From Platycnemis pennipes (lineage: Eukaryota > Arthropoda > Insecta > Odonata > Platycnemididae): a stretch of DNA of 64,000 bases. The stretch is from assembly GCA_933228895.1 (NCBI GenBank), contig OW121853.1, positions 79,902,645-79,966,644 of the forward strand, read 5' to 3'. Made by a program: the position numbers and the translations under genes. Below, in pieces: positions 35,895 through 46,599 of the stretch. The notes under the pieces are model-generated. The model saw only the letters and a program-made list of their open reading frames with translations. It was not told the DNA's origin and searched no databases. Numbering within the stretch: the first letter of the stretch is position 1; the number at the start of each line of letters is the position of its first letter.

Positions 35895-38234
35895 ATGGCA
35901 AAAAATGAAGTGACGATACCGGTTTTCGATGGAGAAGACTATAGTATGTGGAAAAAAAGATTGACCATGTTCCTGAGATTAAAAAAATGCGAAACCGTAA
36001 TAGAAAGACCCAAATTGACCACAGATGGTAGTGATTGGGACGAAAATGATTTGAAGGCGATAAATTACATATATAGTGCAATATCAAATAGACAGCTGGA
36101 ATTCGTGTGTGAAAAAACGACAGCGTATGAAATAGTCAAGAAGTTCGACAATTTATATTTAAAAGAGTCAACGGCCTTGCAGATTGTGCACCGTAATAGG
36201 TTAGAAAAACTGAGACTAAAGAACTATAGTGACTCTACAACATTCTTCAGCGAATTTGAAAAGACAGTCAATGATTTGAAAAATGCAGGTGCGAGTGTGT
36301 CCGAGAAGGAAAAGTTAAATTATATGTTAAACACGTTGCCGGAATCTTATAGTTACATCGGTGATTTAATTGACATGCTGAAAGAGGAAGATAAAACCAC
36401 AGATTACGTAAAGAGTAAGATTCAAATGGTTGAGTTGAAGCATCAAAAGGAGGAAACTGTTGGAAGGAAATCAAATTCTTTCGTGGCGGACAAAAGCAGA
36501 CAGGAACGAATATGTTTTCAGTGCGGCGAAGTTGGACATATACGGAGAGATTGCAGATTTGGCGGACCATCGACAAGCAGCAGAGGCACATGGCGATCAT
36601 CACGAGCCAGACAAGGAGCTGGAAGGGGAAATCACGTCAGAGGGCGTGGGAACTACCGCAGTCAGCTGATCACGCAACGCAGCGCCATCCAACAAGGACA
36701 GAAGAGTGAAGAAAAGAGCGCATGGGTTACAACGGTTGCCCATCATGCTGCAAATATTAATAATACTAAGATAAGTAATGTAGGTTATAATGGAATAAAG
36801 TGGCTTTTGGATAGTGGTTGTACAGACCACATAATTAATGATGAAAAATATTTTGAAAATTGCAAGTTGCTTAAAGAGCCTATAAATGTTTATCTGGGTG
36901 ATAAGAGAGTTGTAAAAGCGACAAAAATTGGTAATGTCGTAAGTTACTTTGATGCTTTTGGAAAGAAAAATTTGGTTGAAATGAAAAACGTATTTTATGT
37001 TAAAGATATGCAATCAAATTTAATTAGTTATAGTAAGATAACTGAAAATAATACAATTGTTTCAAAAGGCAATATGACAAAAATTATTGATATTCGTGGT
37101 AATGTAACAGCAGTGGCATGGAAAGATAATGGTTTATATGTTATGAAAAGTGAATTAAAATTAGCTGAATCTCTTGTAAGTAGTGCAAATAAAAGCACTT
37201 GTAATATGACTCAAAAAGAAAAGTGGCATCGTTTGTTGGGCCATGTAAATTTTAAATATTTAGATATTTTGTGTAAAGAACAATTGGTGAAGGGCATACC
37301 AAAAGAGCTTGAATCAGAATTTATGAAATGTAAAACGTGTATTGAAAATAAGATGCATAATATTCCTTTTGCTAATAACAGAGAAAAGGCTAAAGATATT
37401 TTGGAAATTGTTCATACTGATGTTTGTGGACCTTTTCAAACAACTGGTTCTAAAGGTGAAAAGTATTTCGTTTCATTTATTGATGATTATAGTAAAATTG
37501 CTAAAGTGTATATTATGAAATCCAAAGCAGAAGTTTTTGATTGCATTGTTCAATATGTAAATGAATGTGAAAACTTAACAGGGAAAAAGATAAAATTTCT
37601 AAGATGTGATAATGGTAGAGAATATTTGAATGGTAATATTTATAGGTTTGCTAAAGAAAGAGGTATTGTTATTAACAATTGCCCGGCCTATGTACATGAA
37701 TTGAATGGAACTGCAGAACGTTTTAATAGAACAATAATGAATATGTCTCGTTGTTTATTAGCGGAAGCCAATGTACATAAAAGATATTGGCCTGAAATAG
37801 TCTGTGCAGCAACTTATTTAAAAAATCGTACCTTAGCTAATACTGTAGAAAGAAAAACGCCTTATGAAATATTTTTTGGAAAGAAACCAGATGTTTCAAA
37901 TTTGCATTTATACGGTAGTAAAGTTTTTGTAAGAAAACCAGAAGAAAAGAGATTCTCCAAATGGGACAAAAAGGCTGACATGGGAATCTTAATCGGTTAC
38001 AGTGACATGGGCTATAAAGTACTTTTGAATAATAGGGTCATAGTTGCTAGACATGTTGATATTATTGAAGAAAATGAAATTTGTATTGGTTTAAGTGGAG
38101 GTGAATCTGATAATGAGAATAGTGAAGATGGAGGTTCTGATAATGATTCGTTTGATGAAAGCTTTGAAAGTACTGATGGAAAAGTGAGTGATAGTGATAA
38201 AGGGCCTGAACCTCAAAATGAACTTGAAACTTAG
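35895..38234 (+). CDS. Copia Gag, protease and integrase (Gag-Pol part 1)
   Basis: 779 residues from ATG 35895 to the TAG at 38232. The frame is open upstream to 35817, but 35895 is its first ATG. Gag (residues 1-about 230) ends in a CCHC zinc knuckle with C207, C210, H215 and C220, which binds the RNA genome. Protease has its active-site D306 in LDSGCTDH. The integrase zinc domain has H445, H450, C479 and C482. The integrase core has D509, D572 and E608 with the classic 35-residue D-E spacing; the second D lies in DNGREY, where DNGGEY is more usual. The C-terminal part is Ser/Asp/Glu-rich. The reading frame continues directly into the reverse-transcriptase part beyond the TAG, so this is the N-terminal half of a polyprotein that makes virus-like particles and integrates the cDNA. 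Confidence 0.93.
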   Translation: MAKNEVTIPVFDGEDYSMWKKRLTMFLRLKKCETVIERPKLTTDGSDWDENDLKAINYIYSAISNRQLEFVCEKTTAYEIVKKFDNLYLKESTALQIVHRNRLEKLRLKNYSDSTTFFSEFEKTVNDLKNAGASVSEKEKLNYMLNTLPESYSYIGDLIDMLKEEDKTTDYVKSKIQMVELKHQKEETVGRKSNSFVADKSRQERICFQCGEVGHIRRDCRFGGPSTSSRGTWRSSRARQGAGRGNHVRGRGNYRSQLITQRSAIQQGQKSEEKSAWVTTVAHHAANINNTKISNVGYNGIKWLLDSGCTDHIINDEKYFENCKLLKEPINVYLGDKRVVKATKIGNVVSYFDAFGKKNLVEMKNVFYVKDMQSNLISYSKITENNTIVSKGNMTKIIDIRGNVTAVAWKDNGLYVMKSELKLAESLVSSANKSTCNMTQKEKWHRLLGHVNFKYLDILCKEQLVKGIPKELESEFMKCKTCIENKMHNIPFANNREKAKDILEIVHTDVCGPFQTTGSKGEKYFVSFIDDYSKIAKVYIMKSKAEVFDCIVQYVNECENLTGKKIKFLRCDNGREYLNGNIYRFAKERGIVINNCPAYVHELNGTAERFNRTIMNMSRCLLAEANVHKRYWPEIVCAATYLKNRTLANTVERKTPYEIFFGKKPDVSNLHLYGSKVFVRKPEEKRFSKWDKKADMGILIGYSDMGYKVLLNNRVIVARHVDIIEENEICIGLSGGESDNENSEDGGSDNDSFDESFESTDGKVSDSDKGPEPQNELET
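38232..38234 (+). other. In-frame amber codon dividing Gag-Pol
   Basis: TAG at codon 780 (context ACT TAG AGA). The downstream codons stay in frame and read RPQRTKNPPKRFDDYY, a copia-like linker leading to reverse transcriptase. The local context does not match the classic CARYYA readthrough signal. A simple nonsense mutation is the likeliest explanation; suppression or recoding is not excluded. Confidence 0.9.
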
Positions 38235-38282
38235 AGACCTCAAAGAACTAAAAATCCTCCAAAACGATTTGATGATTATTAT

Positions 38283-39836
38283 GTGTATAATAGTAGCATT
38301 TTTGTAAATATGTGTAGAACTGATATTCCTGATACATTTGAGGAGGCGATGGAATCAAAGGAAAGTAAATTATGGGTAAAAGCAATGAATAAAGAAATTG
38401 ATTGTTTAAGGAAAAACAAAACTTGGCGGTTAGTGGAAAACGTTAATAATAATAAAATCTTGGATGTAAAATGGGTGTATACAAAAAAGTCTGATGATAT
38501 TTATAAGGCTAGATTAGTGGTAAGAGGCTTTCAACAAGCTGATGAAATTAATGATGTGTATTCACCTGTAGTCAAAATGCAAACTTTAAAGATTATATTA
38601 TCATATTGTTGTCAAATGAGCCTTAATATTGAACAAATGGATGTTGAGACTGCATTTTTAAATGGTGAAATTAATTCTGAAGTATATGTATGTCAACCGA
38701 AGGGTTTTGAAGATGGTACAAATAAGGTTTGTAAATTAATGAAGGCATTATATGGTTTAAAAGAAAGTCCAAGGGTATGGTATGAATGTCTTGATACATT
38801 TTTGATAAGTATAGGTTTTCGAAGAAGTAATCTTGATTTTTGTTTGTATTCTTGTGGAAATGGAAAAGATACTATATACTTATTAATTTATGTTGATGAT
38901 TTGTTAATATGTGGTAAAGGTAAAGATGAAATAAACAGAATTAAAATGTTACTCTCGAAAAAATTTAACATGAAAGATCTTGGTAAAATTAAAGAATATC
39001 TTGGTATTGACATAGAATATGAAGCTCAAAAGTGTGAAATGAAATTGAGCCAAACCAAGTATATTGAGTCCTTAGCAAAAAAATATAATTCGGAAAACAG
39101 TAAGCTGTATTATACTCCAATGGAAGTAGGTCTAAAAATTGAAAGGTCTGATATTTGTGAAATGAATGTTAACTATAGAAATTTAATTGGTGCTTTATTA
39201 TATATAAGTTCAGCCACAAGACCTGATGTAAGTTTCAGTGTGAATTATTTAAGCAGATACCAAAATGGCTATGCTAGAACTCATTACAAATATGCGTTAA
39301 GAATTCTCAAGTACTTGTACTTAACCAGAGAACAAAAATTGACTTATAAAAGAAATGCAAATGCCGATATTATTGATTGTTATGTGGATGCCGATTGGGC
39401 AGGTGACCATTTAGACAGGAAATCCACAACTGGTTATGTGATAAGGTTATTTGGAAATGTAATATGTTGGAAATCTAGGAAACAAAAATCGGTAACAAAA
39501 GCTTCGACATTCGCTGAATATGTAGCTTTGTCGGAAGCTGTAAGTGAGTTGAAATTCGTGAGAGAATTATTAGAAATATTTAATATTGAACTAATTAATC
39601 CAATTAAGGTATTTGAAGATAATTTGGGTGTAATTTGCATAGCAAATCATGGTAATTTTACAAAGAACTCAAAGTATGTTGAAGTTCATTACCATTATGT
39701 ACACGAGTGTGTTAAAGAAAAGGTGATAACAATGGTTAAGATTAATACAAATGATAACGTGGATGATATTCTTACCAAAGCACTATGTAAAGAAAAATTT
39801 GAAAAATTCAGAAAAATGTTGAGTTTGGAAATGTGA
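38283..39836 (+). CDS. Copia reverse transcriptase and RNase H (Gag-Pol part 2)
   Basis: 517 residues from the first ATG after the amber; the same frame is open from 38235. It ends at TGA 39834-39836. The reverse transcriptase shows KARLVVRGFQQ, the first catalytic D (polyprotein 916, in MDVETAFLNG) and YVDD at 999-1002. RNase H shows D1165 in YVDADWAG and E1208 in STFAEYVAL; the usual first E of STEAEY is F here, but the likely catalytic E is kept. Its role is copying the RNA genome into DNA and degrading the RNA. With the amber upstream it would be made only by readthrough or separate initiation, both unlikely. No other frameshift or stop was seen. Confidence 0.92.
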   Translation: MYNSSIFVNMCRTDIPDTFEEAMESKESKLWVKAMNKEIDCLRKNKTWRLVENVNNNKILDVKWVYTKKSDDIYKARLVVRGFQQADEINDVYSPVVKMQTLKIILSYCCQMSLNIEQMDVETAFLNGEINSEVYVCQPKGFEDGTNKVCKLMKALYGLKESPRVWYECLDTFLISIGFRRSNLDFCLYSCGNGKDTIYLLIYVDDLLICGKGKDEINRIKMLLSKKFNMKDLGKIKEYLGIDIEYEAQKCEMKLSQTKYIESLAKKYNSENSKLYYTPMEVGLKIERSDICEMNVNYRNLIGALLYISSATRPDVSFSVNYLSRYQNGYARTHYKYALRILKYLYLTREQKLTYKRNANADIIDCYVDADWAGDHLDRKSTTGYVIRLFGNVICWKSRKQKSVTKASTFAEYVALSEAVSELKFVRELLEIFNIELINPIKVFEDNLGVICIANHGNFTKNSKYVEVHYHYVHECVKEKVITMVKINTNDNVDDILTKALCKEKFEKFRKMLSLEM

Positions 39837-39870
39837 TGTATAAAACAGATATTGGTACAATATTAAATGT

Positions 39871-39879
39871 AAGGAGGCG
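39871..39879 (+). other. Polypurine tract of copia element
   Basis: AAGGAGGCG, directly before the right LTR; the likely plus-strand primer site. It is a short and slightly interrupted purine run. Confidence 0.7.
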
Positions 39880-40111
39880 TGTTGGATATATGTACATTTA
39901 ATGTTGTACCTACGAGAATGGTTCCAGTGCGCATGCGCGCACACACGGGAGCCTTGGTAGGTGAGAACAGACTCACGAGGGCTCCCGCTCACTCGCTCTC
40001 TAGCTCTCTCTCCGAGAAGATGTCTTGTGATATGTACATGTATTTCTTGTGAAATAATATTCTAAGTTACAGAAAAGGACTGGCTGTTTGATTTATAACC
40101 ATATCGCAACA
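39880..40111 (+). repeat. Right LTR of copia element
   Basis: 232 bp, appearing identical to 35467-35698. It is followed by the AAATT duplication at 40112-40116. Confidence 0.95.
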
Positions 40112-40116
40112 AAATT
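40112..40116 (+). repeat. Right 5-bp target duplication (AAATT) of copia
   Basis: Exact match to 35462-35466. Confidence 0.95.
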
Positions 40117-43100
40117 ACCTAATAACTAAGATTACTGTTTTAGAATCCTGGAAAAGAACGAATAAGAACAGCTTCTTTGACGACCATCTTAACCGAGTTC
40201 ATTAATATTTCAGTTAATTTGATAGCAACATCAAATAGCCTCCTTGGCGTTACGCATGGTCCATGATCAATACTAATGTTAATAGCTACAGGAAAAATTA
40301 TTTCTATATATCTTTACATTGTTCTAATTTAGTTATTCTATTTGAAACTGGGATATTATTGTCCTTCGTTGATATAAATAATATATAAATAATGGTACAG
40401 ACTACACGATCAGCAACGTCGATGTATTTTTTAAAATTAAAATGCTAACCTGTTCTAAAAGAATCAGATTTGAATTGCAAAATCGCCATCAGCAACAAGT
40501 TGTCATTTCTTAAAAAGAACGGAAAAATGTGGCATCACGTTTTTAACCGAAATTGCGACATATCTGCTTGCACTAGCTTGTGCATATCGGCACCATAAAT
40601 TTGACTCAAACGATCAACATATGATTTCAATGCATGTATTCAAAGTAGGGAAACAAACTACACGCAAAATTTGTTTCACGGATTGTTCGATGATCGAGAA
40701 CATTAATGTATGAAAATATGAGCAAATAATTAAATATTTAGCAAGTATTTTGCTCAAATATGAAAAACCATAGCTTCAACAACTGATATCAGAACATGTG
40801 GGATCATCATTTGCTACGTATGCTATGTTTGTCTTGACCCTTCCTCTACTACCTAATTAATACATGATTCAAAAATGAGCAAAACAGCCTTAACTATGTA
40901 CTTTCATATACATAGAACTGCCATCCTAGCCTCTATAGTATAGTATGCACTATTTCCAGAATGGTTGGAGTGTTTACATTATTTTTAGAGTATTTACATA
41001 GCCTTTGTTAAGCAAGTAACTGGTCTAAGATGCCTTAGGTAACAAAAAAGTCATTAAGTGTTATTAGTCGAGTCGCAGAACAGCAATCTTAATTCAAACC
41101 AGCAAACACATTTATCAGATTTCGCTCATATTTACAAATGAAAATTTTGCAAGAGTTTGATATAAAAAAATTAGACATGATTGTTTTAAAACTCTTGCTT
41201 CTCAGCATTTCAAGACGTTTCGCCGGATACCGAGGTGTATTCCACCACGAAACGGAGTATATACCTCGCGTTCACTCGGCCATTCAAGACCCCAGTAATC
41301 AGCAATCGTTGGTATGGATATCGAGGATCTTATTCTAATCGCCTAATATTTAGAAGAATATTTTGTGCTCATCGAAGAGTGAAAAATACTCGGGTTAGGG
41401 AACGTAACCAAGTCGCCTGAAACCTTTCCCGCACCTCTTTTCTTTACCTTCCTCCAGCTATCTTCCCGGAGGCGAGAGGGTCCGACAAATCTTGTTTACA
41501 TTCAGTCAAGTGCCTCCTTCTTCCCAAAAACCCTCATTCTCCCTCGTTTCCTCAACTGTGGATAACCGCTGTCTTCTGAGGAACCGCGCCATCAGCCACT
41601 CCTAGTCTCTTAACCGCACGACGACCAGACTTCCGCGCGACGAAATGCAATGCGCATTTTTCTACTTCCCTCCTCCCTTACTCTTTTCATCAGATCAGAC
41701 AGCACCCCACACCCTCCCCACGCTCACCCTCGCGATCGTTATCAACAGCTACACCCCATTCTTCACATTCCTCCGCTTCGCCGAGAATTAGCCAAGTGGA
41801 TCCGAGTGGCGGAGACCCATGAGCGCTCAAGAAGAGGAAGGAAGGAAGGGAGGAGAGAAGCAGAAGGAGGCGGGAAAGGAGAAACCACTCCCTTCCTCAA
41901 GCATACCCCATCTCCAACCTCCCCTCACCTCTTTCACGGACCACCCCCCTTGGCCACACGCATAGCCGTTGGGGGGGTCAAGAAAGGGAGATCGGAAGGA
42001 AAGAGAGAGTGGGTGGAAAAAAAGAGCAAGCTCGCTCTCAAATTTTTTCCCCGACCGACGAAAGAGGAAGAGAAAGGGCCAAAAAGGAGGTGGCAAAAGG
42101 TTTACTTTTTTTCAGGGAAGGGATGTGCTTGTGGGTGGCGGGAGGGATGGAAGCCGAGCCGCTTTCTCCTCTCCCACAATTTTTTCCCTTCCTTCCCCCT
42201 TCCTCCTCTCCCCCAACCCGCAACCCTTCCTTTTTTATATACGCGCGCGCATATTTTCCGCCGCAACAACCCCACCCACCACATCCCCCCCTTCACCCAA
42301 ACCTCCGAACAGTATTCCGCCTACGTAAGCGTGGTTAATGGCGGAGAAATTCTATCCCGTCTACGAGCTCTCGTCCCCTTGCGCTCAATCCATCACTTGG
42401 GGCATGGCGTGGAGGATGGGGAGAAAAGGGTGTGTTTCGGGGTGCGTGGGTGCGAGGGAACTCCCTTATCGTAGCGGGAGGGGGAAGGGAGAAAAAGGAG
42501 TGGGAGTATCTCGTGGAAGGCGGAGAAATGGCAGTTAAGAATGAGCGAGGGTGTAGGAGGATCGGGGGAAATTATTTCAGGGGGTGAGCTGGACTCCGAA
42601 CCCTTTCTTTCCCTCCATACTCGCCCCATCCTGTACGCAACCCTGCTGCCTGTCTGCCACCCTTCCTTTCATTTTCCAAACCACCCTATTCTCGTCATCT
42701 AAGCAAGTATCATCCCCCTGTTACGGAGAATGACATTGCAAGCGGGACTGCCCAAGGGTTTTACGCCAACGAGGGGGAGCGTATGGATGTGTGTGTATGT
42801 GCGTGTGTGTGTGATTGCGTGCTGTTGCTACCCTGATGCTACGTCTTCAGTTTTATTTTCTTCCTCGTCATATTCCCAGGCTTCGGTGATGCACACCCTT
42901 ATCCCTCATCAGCCCTTCTTGCTTCACCCATCCTCTGCAATAAAACCATCCTTCAGGCGGTCCCGCAACTCGGCTCCCATCAGCGCGTTTGAATTGGATA
43001 ACCACCCTCAGGGCCATATTCTGCTCGATTAGGGAGAGTTCGAGATGGGGTGCTGTCCACTCGACACCCACCCCCTACTAGCCCTTCCACAGCCCGTGTT

Positions 43101-45639
43101 TACTCATAGACCGCTCCTCACGAGATATCCCTCTTCTCCTCCGCATCCTCTGAGGAAGGACCAGAACCATATTTTTCCTCTAGAAAACTGCAGAGGGTGG
43201 TGGAAAATACGGAGGCGAAGATGAGAGGGTTCAAGAATATACATGAAATGCCAGCAGGTGTTTCGGGGTGGAAATAAAAATTAAATGATGAGGTAAAAAT
43301 CGAACTAAAGGAATTAAGATAAAACGTGGAGGATTTGGAGTGTTACAAATGAGGTAAAATCAGAGGTAAAAATTAGAGTAAAAGAATTAAGTTAAAACGT
43401 GAAGGATTTGTAGTGTTACGAAAGTTTCTTAAAAATTCTTGCAAGTAACTGAATTCTAGATATAAATTGATAGAGTTAGCTTCTGACTGACATTGATACT
43501 AAAATATATAACGCGGTTGCCTAAAAGTAAATCTACATTAGCAGAAGCGATAAATACTCAGCTGCACTGCAGATTTGTGGCATTATAATGGGAGGTATCA
43601 CTCGGTAGGTACTATTGTTGCGTCAAATATTTTTGAAAGGGAATAAAACTGGGAGGAGTTTTTCGTGTTAAACTATTTGAATAAAATACAAAAAGGTTAC
43701 TCCTCCTATAATTAATAATAAAGTTTATCCCTAAGAACTATTTGAAGAAAGCTGAGCTTTGGAAGTTCTGAATGTTCATGACACTCAATTGCCTTGATGT
43801 CAATTTACGATACAGGCATTGAATTGTTGGGCAACATGATCTGATTAAGAACCCTAAAAAACTTTCTTCATACATCTCCTATGCTTTAAGAAAAGAGTAA
43901 TTAAAAATGTTCATGCAGGATTCGAGTGAAGTTGCTAAAGGAAACCCATTTGATATGGTGCTAATTATACCCATAATAAGTTAACTGACTTCAAATAATA
44001 CAATGAATTCAATTCATTTGAATCAATTAAATTACTAGTTGGTTACAAAATGAGTTAGGAGGAGTTATTGAGGGCAGTCAAGGAATATAAAAACAGAAGT
44101 TATGAGTTAAATTAATCCATAGCACTCTACCATGAGTACCATACATCTAATTCGTAATTGCTCTTTTTCAACTCTATAATAGGCACAAAGCTTATTCTAC
44201 CAAATGTGCTGTTGATAGTTTCAAACCATAAATTCCTCCATTGAAATTGCACGATTGAACTATGGACTAAGCTAATAGACTGAATTTTACACAAGTGTTT
44301 CAATTACTTTTCAGAAATATAGAATTATGACATTGCAAATTACTTTGCAGTGTATGCACCTAAGTTACATATCAAATAAAACTGATGTTACATCATATTA
44401 CGATTTTCTAATAATATTTTTTTTGCGCACTAAAAAACTTATGCTGAGCTATGATAGTACTGGATAATAGGAAATTCTCTACGAAGACCATTTTCCAGTC
44501 TTCTATCAAGTTATGAACGTTTTTTTTTTTCAATCTTCATTAATTTTAGTCAACAGTACAAATCCGCTAATTAGTTTCGCCTTCCTTTCGCATTGAAGAA
44601 GAAAACTTGATAACGACATGCATGATTTTTCGACTTACTTGAGGAAGCCGAATGGCCTGAGTAGCAGTTTACGTGACAGCCGTCCGGAATCCATCCGACC
44701 AAACCGCGTATTAATTATCCTAATCTCGTTTGTACACTTATGAATCACCGATAGCAATCGTTCCGGGTCGGGCGCCTCTATGAATGAAACGGAGTTCCAC
44801 TTTCAGAGCTGGCAAAATTACCATACTGCCACCCCGACGGAGAGCATTTTCCCGACTCCGACTCTCTCTCTCTCTCCACCCCCCCTGGAGAAGGACTCTT
44901 CCGCCTTGATGCCTACTGGCAAACAGAAAGGGGGGAATGGGAGGGGGTGGACCGGAAACAATGACTGAAATGGGCGACGCGGGAACCGTGCGTGAGAAAC
45001 ACCATCCCTTGCCTTAATTTCGGAGCAGCAATTGGCAGTCATGCTCTGCGAGAGAGGGGAAAATCGAAAGGTGTCAAAAAATCTTACTAATGTTGACTAT
45101 CGCTCTGGACTTATCAGGCGAGTAACGCCCGGCGATTCTGAGAAACTTGTAAACAAAACAGTACGGTTCACACATTCATGAAAGTAAGTAAATGATCACT
45201 TAATCTTTATAGAAGCAACGGAAATTGGTTTTTATGGACGGGGAAGCAAGGCAGTGAAGGAAAAGATTTTATGGTAAGACAATAGCATAAAATAGCTACA
45301 CGGCAATATACCACTTCGCTATAGATCCGTAATAAATGCTACATATATTTCAAAACCACCACACCGGACACATTTATTTCAGTCCGCATTAGATATTCGG
45401 TAAACATTATCTTGTATGAATGCAGGAGCAAAAGTTGTGTTTTTATGGGCAGATGAATAAGAAATAACCTATAAAATCATAAAAATCTTTCTACTCACCT
45501 CTCAACAGTGGTACAAACCCTAAAAGCGGCGATCGCTAATTGGTAGCAGACTAAAATGTATATTAGTAGTAGAACCAGATTTTTGTGTGTTCCGTCATTT
45601 ACGGCCGAATTGCACCTTTTGAACTAACTTTCTTCTGAA
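40117..45639. other. Intergenic DNA with a large GC-rich island
   Basis: No gene recognised. A GC-rich, strongly purine/pyrimidine-skewed island spans about 41400-43190. It includes a CGCGCGC run near 42243 and a TG-rich run near 42790. It gives a 274-residue plus-strand ORF at 41650-42474 and several overlapping ORFs, all low complexity (Arg/Gly/Lys/Pro-rich) with no domain. A 73-bp tandem duplication lies at 43290-43424. The remainder is AT-rich. Confidence 0.45.
43290..43424 (+). repeat. Two-copy tandem repeat, 73-bp period
   Basis: The block from GAGGTAAAAAT through GGATTTGGAGTGTTACAAA (43290-43350) recurs with about 10 differences at 43363-43424, ending GGATTTGTAGTGTTACGAAA. A local duplication with no coding content. 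Confidence 0.75.
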
Positions 45640-45725
45640 CCAAATAAACCTGTCATACCGAAGGTAGAATTTGAACCACGACCTTCGTGGACTGAGACTA
45701 GGGCGTGGTTGACATGACTATCTAA
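45640..45725 (-). mobile_element. tRNA-like SINE head or tRNA relic
   Basis: On the minus strand GTGGTTCAAATTCTACC resembles a polymerase III B box. A weak A-box-like region lies about 40 bases upstream in GTCATGTCAACCACGCC. It does not fold into an obvious intact tRNA, so a SINE head or tRNA pseudogene is more likely. Confidence 0.35.
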
Positions 45726-46599
45726 TGTACATAAGTGAAATCGTATGTTGCAACGAAGTTAATGAGTACTGAACCATATTTCAGTTTTCAGTCTATTTCA
45801 GACTCATTAAGATGCCATTCTCACGAAAAAAATATCTTAATAAGAACAGTTTTGTAACGTTTTCACTGAAGATAAAGTTTGCGGAATGAAGAGGTAATTA
45901 TATTTGTTGCTATTTATTATAGTTATGTTCCTGATTTAATCAAGAAACAATTGCACATAGATAAATGTGCACGAAGTAACGATTCCCCAACCATTATCTT
46001 CGTGTTATACTCATCGCCTTGATTTTTTTTAACTTAGTACGCGTAAGAAACCACTGAAATTCATTTTTACATAGTTAATATTTCGACCATGAATCTACAC
46101 AAATAATGTAGATATCTTTTGCCATCAATTTACACATTAGACATTTTCAAATATTCATTTGAACTACGTGCAATGGTTTATAATTACATATTTAAACTCT
46201 CTCTCTCTCAGAGCAATTAATTCAACGCTAAGTATCCTCACATGAGCTCTAGCGTAATATCTCCACGCAGAAAAATCAACCGATGATTGAACCATTATGC
46301 AGTTGATGAAAACTAATTTATCGAATACGATTTTCAGCAGGTGATTGGAAATAGTTTTCCCATATTGTACTCATAATTAAAATAACGTCAATGTATAAAA
46401 TTAGTTTAACTTGCTTATTTATTACTCGTTAATGCAGAAAAATGAGTATGGCAAGCATTTAATATTTCATCATAAATGAAATAGCAAAAATATTTTCTAA
46501 CTGAAAATATCGGAGTTATTCAAGGCACAAGTAAACACTGAAGGAGTAAAAATTCAATCCAAAAATAAAAAATATGCATGTATGTAAAAATATGGGTTA
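45726..46599. other. AT-rich spacer with no recognisable gene
   Basis: AT-rich DNA, including a short CTCTCTCTCTC run near 46200. Nothing else recognised. Confidence 0.4.

Larger units (their letters stand above)
35467..40111 (+). mobile_element. Complete copia (Ty1/copia) LTR retrotransposon
   Basis: A 4,645-bp element with two 232-bp LTRs that appear identical, TG..CA ends and a perfect 5-bp target duplication. A tRNA-iMet-type primer site follows the left LTR and a purine tract precedes the right LTR. One long Gag-Pol frame has the copia order: Gag with zinc knuckle, protease, integrase, reverse transcriptase, RNase H. The only disabling lesion seen is an in-frame TAG at 38232-38234. Identical LTRs imply a very recent insertion. 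Confidence 0.96.

Noticed and set aside
36600..37013. 137-residue minus-strand ORF inside the copia element
   Set aside because: Shadow of the Gag-Pol frame on the opposite strand.
39783..39992. Minus-strand ORF across the Gag-Pol end and right LTR
   Set aside because: Overlaps the end of Pol and the LTR; no independent coding sign.
41650..42474. 274-residue plus-strand ORF
   Set aside because: It runs through a low-complexity GC-rich island with overlapping ORFs in other frames and the other strand; composition is Arg/Gly/Lys/Pro-rich, with no domain.
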